From NCBI GenBank assembly GCA_010094045.1, contig ML986615.1:62001-126000 (forward strand): a DNA stretch of 64,000 nt, given 5' to 3'. Made by a program: the position numbers and the translations under genes. The DNA comes from Lojkania enalia (taxonomy: Eukaryota > Ascomycota > Dothideomycetes > Pleosporales). Below the pieces are notes generated by a model. It had not been told where the DNA came from, did no database searches, and was given only the letters and a program-made list of their open reading frames with translations. Below are positions 34,880-45,734 of the stretch, piece after piece (positions within the stretch are counted from its first letter, which is position 1; each line of letters begins with the position of its first letter).

Positions 34880-37066
34880 GTTGACAGACCTTTTCGACCG
34901 ACGGAAGAGACTGTTTCTCTATATACGTCTGTCCTAAACTTGCGGGGACTGAGGTCGATAAGCATTCGATCAGTTCTATGTTGCACTAAATGTCTTACCG
35001 ATAGAGTCCTCGTCTCGATTAAAGGATGTCGAAAGGATTACAGCGCGGTAAGGTTCATCTCAGGATCTTCGAATCTTGGTGGCTGTGGTCGATGGTATAG
35101 GCGGGACCCGGTGGGGAGTTGGAGTTAGGGAGGGGGAAGTCCAGTGCGTACCGAAAGGTTTGAGGTGCGATAGGAGGAGGAGTAAGGGTCCAGGTTGATG
35201 CAGATGCGGGAAGCACGAAAGAAATGAGGGACGACGGTTGGAAAAGGGCGTGTGGGGACAGGTCCAGGACCACGGTAGGCGGGTAGACTGCCGTGGAATA
35301 GGTTCCTTCTAGTTGGTGAGGAAAGGGAATAACTTGACCATAGCTCAGCGTGGCTTGATAATCAGGACAATTGACCGAGGACAGTGCGTCCGGGGAGAGT
35401 GGAAAGTGGATTTCAACGACGAAGGGAGCTTGACAGAAGGCCAATAGCGTGACCAAAGGGATTTAGGAGGAGCAGCGTGTTAGTGAGGCGGCCAAACGAG
35501 GTCGCCGGATGTAATTGACGGATAGGCTCGTCTGGTCACTGTGATCACCACCGAGAACACCACACCAGTTCCCGCGATCTGGGGCGATTGCTGGATGGAT
35601 CCTGTGCGAGAAACTGAAGATGGCGGGCGTGGGCTTCAGCATGAATCGTTTCCGCCTTTCCGCCAATTTCGGATAAGGCCAAGGCCGTTAGACAGATTAG
35701 AGTGGAAAAGGAGACGCTGGAGGGCGTAATAACGATGATGCTAGGCGCTCGAACTGGAAAGGTCTCGCAAGAGGCCAGCAGATGGTCGTTGCTGTGGTGA
35801 GGAGTGGAAAAGGCTAGGAAGCGGTCGCGGCGCTGCTGTGCGCTGGCAAGACGTGGCTCGCAGGCTAGATAGATGAATGAGCCGTCAGACGCGCGAGCGC
35901 AAACAGGCGAGACGACGCGCAGCTGGGAACTGGGGCGGTGGTAGAGAGCGGTGAAAAGAGTGGCAGAGAGAGCAGTGAATGTCACGAATGATGGATGCGC
36001 GCGGACGGCGCCATGACTGCGGGAGAGGTAGTTTTGTGCAATGTGAATGTGGCGCGCGCGGCGTGAGGACGGAATGGGGTGGCCTATGGATGAGGACGAG
36101 GATGCGACGACGCCGACCAGAGAGCCAGAAAGAGTCCGGCTGGGCTGGGGGTCGAGAAATGAGCAGGACAAGCCCGGACGGGGGGGCTGACTCTCGCGAG
36201 TCGATGACGGGTCGGGGAGTGACGAGGAAAGAGACAACGCGCACTGGATCCTCCAGGGCAGTTCTAGCAGCCCCGTCCGCAGGGCAGCAGCAGCACCACT
36301 CCCAAAGCGTTGCTGGCGGCCAGAAATGCGCGCCGATGATTGGCCAGCGGGGCCCCCTTTTCTGCTTTTATTGAGACAATTTTCCCTTCGCAGGTGCGAG
36401 CGCGCCGTGTGTGGTGCCGCGAGGGGCAGGGAGCGTTATGCAGCAGCACGTGACGCCTTATGCGCCCCTCGCCCAGGCGGTGGCTCGACACAAACATGGA
36501 CGTACTCTAAGGCGCGCCAAAATTATCCCTCTGCTCAGCGGCCGACCCTACTTACTCTACTTAGGTACAGCGCGGTGAGGCAGACGCAGGAGCATGCACA
36601 AATCTTATGTACGCCGCCGACCCATTCACGGTGCATGTTATGTAGCATAGCCCTAGGCCAGCCAGCAGCGCTTCAGGGTTCAGTCTGTTCAGTATGTATC
36701 GGATTGAACAGTAAGCTGTAAGAAACTGACCGGACACCGGTTGGTAGCCGCGGCCACACGCTTCGGCATCTGGCTCTGCGAGCTCCGGGCTGGCTTGCGA
36801 ACGCATTCGTTGCGTGCTGCTGGCGCGCTCATCGCCCTCCGTGCCGTGAAGGGACATGGACATGCGGGCGTCGGGGGCGATGTACCTAGGTAGACGACGG
36901 GCTGGGGTTGCGAGTCGGCCGGCGCGCGCTCGGATGGCAACAGCGCTGCTGGGTTGCTGCTGGTGCTGGGCAGGCCACGTTCTGACAGCATCGGCCGGTT
37001 GCCCCTTTTCTCCCCTCGCACCGTCACCGCCGTCGTTGCTGGGCACCGGCAGGAAGTGGGCCACCC

Positions 37067-37103
37067 GCGCCTGCGCCTGCGCCCGTGCCTGTGCCTGCGC
37101 CTG
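37067..37103. repeat. hexanucleotide GCGCCT/GTGCCT repeat
   Basis: About six imperfect copies of a 6-bp unit lie inside the GC-rich block upstream of the kinase. It is a simple repeat with no evidence of coding. Confidence 0.75.
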
Positions 37104-39831
37104 TGTCGCGCCGCGCCTTGTGCCGTCCCCTCCCCTGCCTTGATTTTGCTGCGTGTTCCTGAGTGCCCTGCAGCCTTATTGGCCGTCGGGCCCTGCCCAC
37201 GGGAACGATTGGCCGCGGCCTGCCTCACGACGCCGTCGACATGGTTTTGCTTTCGAGGCGGCCTTCTAGCGCAGCGCGGAATTCACGGGAGGGTCACTGC
37301 TGGCAGTCCCGTACCGGCGATTCACCTCATCGCCCTTCCTGTCAACAAGACCAGTGCCGGCGATGCGGTCACTCTCACCACTCCCCCCAGCAGTGCGATC
37401 TCCTCGCCCGTGCTATTGCGTGCGCCAGCAGACCCGTCATCGCTCAAGTCGACCATGTATCCATCGTCGCCGTAGAACCCTGCACTGGGCAGTATCCATG
37501 AAGCAGGGCCGGACAGTGGAGAGTCCGACAGACCATTGTTTGGCCGCAAACGTCATGTCCCCGGGATGAAATGCGCTCTTGTGAAGATGAACCAAACCAT
37601 GAATGGCGCAAAGAGCACCTAGTAGTGGATATGTGGGAGCCGTGCAGTAGCATTGTTGGAATCATCCCCCTCCGTGCCCTTCAATAATACCCTACATAGT
37701 CAGGAATTCGCTGGAGCCGATCCGTACCTATGTTCCGAACGTTCTCCGGCCGGTTATTTCCTCTCCATTTCGGGCATCTAGACAGTTCTCGTTGCTCGGA
37801 ATTAACCCTCTCTTTTGCAACAAGTGTTGCAACAAACTAAGCCCTTCCGCACCACAACGGAATAACCGAAGTCTATCCTGCCAGGGATCGACGACAGAAG
37901 GCGAAACACTGGTATCAAACCCGGCAAGGTTCCCTGAACGGTTCTGTTCATTTTCCAGAACGCTTCTCCCGTATTGTCAACCCCAGTCTCTAGTCATCAA
38001 AATAAATTACTTGCAGCCCTCAATTCACTGTCGGGCTGTAGAATCACCCGGTAGTATTCATTGCAGCCCTGCAAACGCTCAGCTTCGCCGTTCCTGATGC
38101 GGTTTATCGATGACCACGGGCGGTGCTGCAGACGGGCTGTGGTCAGCCTAATCGACAGCAATGCACCCCGTTATAAAGCAGGCTATCACGACGCGCCCTT
38201 GGTGCTAACAGTACGCGAGTTGGAGATTTTCCTGGCGAGGCCAATACTATAGCCCAAGCTCCGCGTTAGCGACACAACAATCGAATCATCTCAAATTCGC
38301 ACCGTATTCAGGCAGGAGATCCATCGGAACTCGCAACCACGCCCAACCAATGAATCGTTTCAGAGACGCAAATTTCCAAACACAAATAAGCCCGCAAACG
38401 CGTTGTAATTGATAATACTTGGCAGCAATGCGTCGAAACTCACAACAACAGCAACGCGGGCGCTGATTGATTCTATCTTGCCCAATCCTAGGGCTCAGCT
38501 GCAGCGCTCCTGCATCGCCTACAAGCCATCCTGCTGAACAGAGCGCCGACACACCCATTTCATCGACTTTTTCTTGCGCTACACCCCCTTTTGTTGTTTT
38601 CGTCGCCGAATTCGTCAATGTCATGTGAACCGTGTTTTCATTTCCAACCCCAGCCTTGCTCATCTTCATTACCGCGCAGGAGCTGTCAATGTCGATACCA
38701 GCCTGATCTACACAACCCAATGAAACACGCGACGCGGAAAGATGCCTGCCGTCCGTCGAATCCAGGCCCCAGAATCCCCAGTTTTGCGTCATTGCTGATT
38801 GCTGGTTGACTTACCCTAGTTACAGCCAGCACCAGCATTCGGGCCTTGTTTCCAGGTTTTCGCCTTCCGGTACACGCCCCCAAGAAAATATTGGACGCGA
38901 TCGCGCACTTCAAGAGCTCGTTTACGAGGATTCCAAATTCGCCGCGAAAATTTCATTGTGATAGCTAGAGGCCCGCGACATTCTAGTGATTGCTTTTTTT
39001 GGTAGATGCCCAATGCACCCATTCAAGGGAAAATGCCAATAGCTACGACCAACAGGAGCAAGCAGCAGCGTGGGACTCAGTCGTGCAACTGAATTCGCTG
39101 ATCGGCAGTTACGGCGTGCACATTGTTATACCCTCGTATATAGTAGAGCGCATGTGCCAGGGTTTGACGCAGGTCAAGAAAGCTGGGTGGCACACATTGT
39201 GGCGCAGTGCAGTGCCCAAACAAGCCGTCTGATCTCATACCGTCTATCCAAAGCAGCACCATTTATTTTTATCTGCCGAATAGGCGTTTCTTGGAGTCGG
39301 TCGTCTTCTCGCCTCTGATCTAGAAAAAGATTGCGTCTGAGCCTTGGAATGCATGGATTGGCGTCCCACGTGGGATATCATTTACTCGCCACCGGCTCTA
39401 GAACTTGGACGGACCACTGGTGAAATCAGATCCATTCACATCGCACAACCAGCGCACGCGACCATTGTATTTAGCACGGTCTGACTACCATAATCTTAAT
39501 CTTGACCCCGAGAGACGATGATCTATGCAACACAGCACAACACAACAGAGCACCAGCACCATCCATGAACGTCAAATATTAAAAGGATCAAGATCCCCCC
39601 GTCCCCCGAAATCCCGCAAAGGTCCATCCCGGAAAGCGCGACATTGCTTACACGCGACGCTTCTAGCTTCTAGAAGCGCCCTTCGAATTGGCTAGGACTC
39701 AGATCTTTCGTCCTCGGTCTTACGTTGGACATAAGTCAAAGTCCGATTCCTGATCGCCGTCTTGGCTGCGAGAGGGGCCCCAACAAGGCTGAATGAATGG
39801 GCTTCTTAGGGGAGACTGTGATGCTGCCTAT

Positions 39832-39854
39832 GATGGATGGATGGATGGATGGAT
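39832..39854. repeat. (ATGG)n tetranucleotide microsatellite
   Basis: More than five uninterrupted ATGG units are visible. It lies in the gene-free interval. Confidence 0.9.
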
Positions 39855-40587
39855 AGGAAGGGCACGTGGGATTAAGCTTACGGGCACGGCTTGTTTGAAG
39901 TCCGGTGGCGCGTTCCTGAAGCATGCTGCTGATATCAGATACCATTACCCCGCGGAGGATGATAAAATCTTGATAGATGTCATTGCTGTGCCTAGACAGG
40001 CGCAGTAAGTTTGATATCGCGGCTGCCGTTCGCTTTCCTGGCACTTGGCATCTACTTTTAGTCCGGCGGAAGATGTAACACCGCTAGCAAATTAAAACAA
40101 ACTGGTCCTTTTTGCTGAGTATTATGGCTAGGGGTGTTCTGAGGCAGAGGTCCGGTTGCTTGAGCAGCTCATTATTATGCGGCGTCCGATGCCATATGGG
40201 ATACTCTTCGCTATTATATTTGACTATGGAATGATCCATCAAAATTTAGATTGACTTAAAACAGTGTATGAGGGGCAGACCTGATTTCGTATCCCACGGG
40301 CTGAAATATGGATCACTGAGCGTGAATTGCCATGTCAAGCCAGAGCTCTACCAGGACTATGAGAGCATTAGCATCCACTATATGCTAAATGAGTACTCAA
40401 GTCGAGAGTTCAGCGCACAGATCTATCTACGAGGCATCTAGTGGCCTACGATACTGTACTATATCCAAGCCTGCAGTTATCTCGCAACTGCAGCCATCAC
40501 GTATGTACATTCGACACAGCGCTTACCATACTCCCCATTCACCTTGATCAACGACAAATGACTAACTCCTTTGAATAGTCTTGAGAC

Positions 40588-40801
40588 TCCTCGCCGTGAC
40601 AGGCGAAACATAGAACAACAATCCAATCTTCCAACGGGCATCAACGCTCTTCCGGCTACAACCGTCACATACTTTGGCGCAGCGTCTACAAGACTCTCCT
40701 TACCTTAATGAATAGGATTTAACCAATCGCTTCGAATGGTCCCCAGTATCCTCGCCGGGACAGGCAAAAATCCAATCATCTAACCGCCATCAACGCTCTT
40801 T
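40588..40801. repeat. pair of imperfect direct repeats, copies at 40588-40652 and 40749-40801
   Basis: Both copies read CTCGCCGkGACAGGC, then AATCCAATC and a shared CATCAACGCTCT end, in the same order and orientation, with an extra block in the first copy. They start about 160 bp apart. This looks like a local duplication that has since diverged; no terminal inverted repeats or transposase are seen. Confidence 0.7.
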
Positions 40802-43521
40802 TTACCAAAACACTTTCTATCCCAGCACAACGTCTCCGCAAGCAGTATCCTGCTCGCCGCCGCACCAACATCCTAGTATACAAATATCCAGTATACACAT
40901 CCGCACATCCTTCCGTTCTACCTCCCCTCAATGCCTTCCCTGCGCAGAATATCTTCCTACACACCGCCTTATCCACACCACCCCACACCACCACCACCAC
41001 CACTCCTCCCGCCTACTTCCCGCACGCAAATATCCCGCAGGATGCCAGAACCTCGGCACTAAACAACGCGAACCACCAAAAAAAAAAAAAAAAAAACTAC
41101 CGGAAAATAAACAAATCAATAAAGCATTGCAAGCACAGCCCACGCCCTGCAGCTAAACCCTAGAACTTAAAACTTAAAACGTTGAAACAAGAGCACAAGT
41201 AGAGTGACTTCCGCTGACCGCCATTTGCCGGCGGACATACCCGAAGCGAGCCACGAAAACCGAGCGGGAGCGGCCGGGCGGGAGCGGGTTGAGGGGTCGG
41301 TTATGGGGATGGTTTGATGCATGCGTTGGTTAAAATAGGGAGGTATGTTTTCAGTAATAGAGATGATTTGCAAGCAATTGACACGTCGGTATCGAACACA
41401 CCGACAAATGGTGAACATGGAAGCTAACACGCGATGAAAAACACAAAAGGGAACTTGTTTGCATTGCATATTTGCTCTACGGAGTACATCAATTTGGCTA
41501 GAGTTTCTCGGAGAAGGGCGGTCCCCGTGGCAGAGACAGAACTGTATTGAATTAGCGAAGTTGGTCTGGAGCGCGATAATATAAATGGGAGAAGAGCCAG
41601 GGGTCGATTTTTCAGTTCTCCAAGGTGATAGTTGTTTCTTCAACGATGGACTCGGTAAGAACACAGCGAATTATGTTGTTCATCATATCGAAACGTTCAA
41701 GAGAAATAATCAATAGCAACGTACCACTCAGGCGAATATAATATATTCCAAGTGAATGCGAGACATGATACCTAGTGGGTTGCACTATCAGCATCTAAAC
41801 AAGCCTTAGACAAGAGATATTGCTAGCTAAAGCTTAGAGTGTCCATCTAAAGTCAGGCTAGGATCCGTTAGCACAATCTCATCTATTGTAGTAGCAGAGA
41901 TATTGCTACGGGAAACATGAAGCCACATACCTCATTAAATCAGATTATTTTGAAGTGATCAAAATGAACAAGCCCTCGTTACAAGGCCGTCCGTTCACAC
42001 AGTGTGAATATCAAGAATCATCATGAGAGATAGATCACTCCCGAACAAGGAAATCGAGGAGTATACCTGCCGATAACGTCATTCAGGACTCTTTAATACT
42101 TCATAAAGCGACTGGATGCAATAGATGGCGATCAGATGATGCTGCATCAACAAGTATCTCCCCGACCGAACACCCACAGGTTTGTACGCCTGCTTTAAGC
42201 GGATGCCAGCCGAAGAGCACAATCTGTCCGCCCGACGCATCAAAGGGTATCATCATAAGGGGATTCGTGCAAGGAGATGGTGTGCTGAAGGGTTGATGTA
42301 CCTATCAAGATGGATCGTTAGCCGATGGATCAACAAGCTGTATACGATGTCCCAATAGTATCGGAGCATAATCAGACAAGGCTGAAACTTATTGGACAAA
42401 TCTTCAATAGAATTCAGATTGAGGAATGCCTTTCCGTGTCGTGTGGTCATCATTGTGCTGGGAAACAAGGAAATGGAGGGAGCCGTACCTCTACTAAGTA
42501 TTTATGACGAGGTGGGTAGAAATTAACAATAAGAAACCTGCTGTTTGGAATTAGCGAATAAGCATACATCGCTTAAAGAACAGAAGCAATTCTAAATGCA
42601 TCATTGTAATTCTAGAGTATTTAAAGTCCATCACGGAGCTATAGGAGTTGGATTGTTGTAAAGTGTAATCTTCTGCAGAAGGAGCGTAGAAGGAAAGAGC
42701 ACTTACTGCGGGTCGAGTGAGAATGCTAGAGCGGCGTTTACTAGAAATAAATGCCATATAATCAAAGTGCGCCATGCGCCACTGTAAAGCAAAGAGAGTA
42801 CATGCTTGGAGAAACCGAAGAAAGTTTCGTAGCGGAGCTTCGAAGAAAATACTGGGGACCGGACCGGCTTATCATTTTACCGATTAGCGGGAAGGTGACT
42901 AAGCCAATGCGAGATGCTGCGCTGGTAATTCTCAATTTGCACATCGAAATAACACAAGTAAATAATAGTATTGTTGCTTGGAACTCGTTTTGACTTAAGA
43001 CAAAGTGACACGATTGGAAGCATAGCACTAGAATGAGCCCTTGGCGGAGGAAAATGACGTGCTTTGTTAGAGAAGTTGTAAATTCGCTCACCTGTGTTAG
43101 AGTCCTAATGAATTTGCGAGGATAGAAATAGAAATCTATATCCCTACGGTGAGCTATATTATTTCAGAATGATATTACTGATAAAAGTTCGCTTCCCGTT
43201 GCGAAAAACTTTGTTTGGGGAGGGGCCCAGTGTCAGCGTCTAGTACATAAAGACTCTGCCAGAGAACTATCATCCCAAGTTAATTCTTGCAGGTAAAGGT
43301 GAAGTGTCGCTTCAAGTACGGCTTCCCGCAACTAACCATGGGAGAACATACCGAGAAATATTAGTTTATAGCCCAGACTAGAGCCCGGATATAAATGGAG
43401 TAATAACAGTTGCAGAAACATTTTTTGGTCTAATGTGTCTAAATGCAAAAAGGATGTCTTCTACATCTAATTCAATTCGCTTCCAGTTACACCCAAATAC
43501 CAAACCAATATTGTAATACCC

Positions 43522-45170
43522 TCACAATTTGGCTCCGTTCTTCATCTTATCTGGCAGTTTTCCTTTCACGCTCCCCTTTAGTTCCTCCAAAAACCTCTCT
43601 GTAAGCACACTTCTTTCGACTCCCTTCAGTTGTCCCCACTCTTCCTTCGTCAATTCTTCACCAACCCTCCATCTCACCATTTCTTTACCAATCCATCCGG
43701 CAACATGATCGGCTGTTTCCTCGACCTTCTCCATCGGAATCATATGCCCTGTATCTTGCAACATGACGTAGTCTACCTTTCCTTCTGCTCTGCCTCCACT
43801 GCCACCGACGCCAGAGCCCGTGAGTGCCATTTTCTCCTCGATTATTTCGGGAGTCGTGAGAAAAGAAAGAGATCCGAATACATATAGGACTGCGGGACGG
43901 AGATGTGGGAGTTGGTGGAAGACAATCATTGATTCGCCGCGGTAGAAAGGGGACTGTGGCTTTTCCCCAGGAGAGAGATCGGGATGGGTACGCCGGTTAA
44001 TGGCGGTTGGATTGGACAGAGTGTATTCTGCGGAGGAGGGTTCTTTGTCACCCGGCCGGGCGGAGAAGTTTGGTCTTAGAAAAGTCATAACTTCTTGGTG
44101 TTTGGTGGTCGTCAAGGTGACTCCTTTGGGATGTGCTAGAGTTGGTGTGATTGTAGGTTCCGATGATATATTTGTTGGGACTGGGCCCGGTGTAGATGAA
44201 GAATTGGGATAGAGCTTGGTGGGGAGATCGCGTAGTCCAAATCTGATCCAGCGGTCGAATACTCGTTTATCCCACGTCTGATAAAATTTATTCTTCAGCA
44301 TGGCTTGGGCAGCAGCTTCACGAGATGGCCACCTATCGCGACGGAATGCTGATGCATGCGCTGGGCCGATGTTGCCATTCAAAGAAACCATTCGTTGAAT
44401 TACTGGGTCGATGAGCACAAGGGTTTCCATGAGTCTTGGATGAAGTAAGGATAAGTAGGCAAGTTGAGCTCCACCCATGCTATGGCCTACTCCAACAATT
44501 GGTCGAGGCATTTGCTTCCGGAATGTATTAATCATATGCAATAGATCTCGGCTGTGATCAAGCCAAGCGGCTATAGAAAGATCAGTACTGATGGTCGGAC
44601 TCATTTGTCAGAAAACTTACGATCGTTTCCGAGTTTATCCTCATTGAGGACGCCGCTCCACCCTTGATGGACTATATCTGCGATCCAGATACTACGGATT
44701 CGAAAGCCATGTTGTTCTGCTCTCTTCAAGAACTCGTCCCAGAGCGGTTCGTACAATTCCTGTCTCAACTTTAGGTATAGTCTTGGAAATAAATACAGTA
44801 TGAATGATTAGCTAAAAGGGAGGAAATAGCAATAGCAATTATGGGTTTCAAGAGTGATGCATATACTCTTGATAAGGAGCTATGTGATACGAGGCACTTT
44901 GGAGGTTCGCTAGATTAAAGGTAGAGAGCTGAGTGATACGGGTAATACATCTAAAATAAAGAAAGTGCCTTTTACCTTCGGGAAACCATTCGCATGCGCA
45001 GCGATAACAGTGATATCACCGGGTCTAGGCCTTGTGTTATTCAACGGAGTGTATTGCTTGACGTGAAGATGGAGGATTTCGTCCTGATGCGTTGACGTTG
45101 TCCGTGGAAATGCACGAATATGAGAGCCTTCTATCGTATGTTCATCTAGCCTGAAGAATTCTGATGACAT
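43522..45170 (-). CDS. peroxisomal alpha/beta hydrolase, AKT2/Lpx1-like
   Basis: Exons 45170-44976, 44759-44621 and 44570-43522, 460 aa; introns of 216 and 50 bp, the second with donor GTAAGT and acceptor TAG. The nucleophile elbow is VGVGHSMGGAQ with Ser142; a candidate catalytic His lies in LQDTGHMIPME. The order HANGFPK, ELYEPLWDEFL, SIWIADIVHQGWSG and LGNDPAWLDHSRDL matches ascomycete hydrolases often named after Alternaria AKT2. The protein ends in AKL, a PTS1 variant, so import into peroxisomes is expected. Homologues are widespread in fungi with no toxin cluster; no biosynthetic partner genes are seen near here, so a role in peroxisomal lipid or ester turnover is a safer inference than toxin synthesis. 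It is divergent from the BRCT gene. Confidence 0.88.
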
Positions 45171-45734
45171 CGCAGAGGCTACAAACCGTTCGAGAGCTAT
45201 CTAGGTCGTTGTGTGCTGATAGGGCGTGATATCCAAGACCGGACTCTGGATATGTGGAAGCAAATACAACAGTGATGGTGTCAGTCCATTCGCTAACGAG
45301 AGGTAACTTAGGACATGATACAAAATAAACCAAGAGGAGCAGGTGTCTGAAATAGTGGATAGCTATTGAGCGAGGGCTGCTTGGACAGATTGCCGTCGCT
45401 TTATGAACGGGCCGAGGTTAAAGTTAGAGGGGACCCGCTATGAACTGAACTACCGCAGCAGCTACGTCCTTGATAGAACACTCAAAATTGCATGTGAGTG
45501 CTTTGTATGGTCCTACAGGATCTTCGTCACCATGAGAAATGTTCAGTAGCCTTGGCAGATAACGGTAATCGGTATGTTGGTGGTACCTAGTATTGTGATG
45601 GGGCATCACGTGAGTTCGCAAACGCGACCTTAGACCGTGCGCGGGTCTTTCCAAACACACGCCTACCCTCGAGAAGTACGACACAGCCATTATTTCGAGT
45701 CTCTTCGCGGGACTAGCAGCAACGCCTCCCGAAA
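45171..45734. promoter_or_regulatory. shared divergent promoter of hydrolase and BRCT gene
   Basis: These 564 bp lie between two outward-facing start codons. A palindromic TCACGTGA is at 45606-45613, about 120 bp upstream of the BRCT-gene ATG, and is a plausible bHLH site. Confidence 0.5.

Larger units (their letters stand above)
34880..43521. other. 8.6-kb gene-free interval upstream of the Ime2-type kinase
   Basis: I find no gene in this longest gap of the window. The first 1.4 kb (to about 36260) is pyrimidine-rich on the kinase strand and contains a possible leader intron donor (GTAAGA at 34998 on the minus strand), fitting a long 5' leader. From about 36.3 to 37.3 kb the sequence is GC-rich and opens chance frames on both strands; those checked begin at TTG or GTG. 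From 39 to 43.5 kb it is more AT-rich. Simple repeats are listed separately. A 168-codon ATG frame at 38286-38792 (-) has no recognisable content. Long noncoding transcripts cannot be excluded. Confidence 0.5.

Noticed and set aside
35545..36237. 230-codon frame upstream of the kinase
   Set aside because: It starts at TTG, is Ser/Arg/Pro-rich like translated pyrimidine-rich leader sequence, and shows no family motif.
36689..37475. overlapping frames of 179 (-) and 173 (+) codons
   Set aside because: The minus frame begins with GTG, and both come from the GC-rich hexamer-repeat region without domain content.
38286..38792. 168-codon ATG frame on the minus strand
   Set aside because: Composition is not protein-like over its length, no splice extension or motif was found; left uncalled rather than named.
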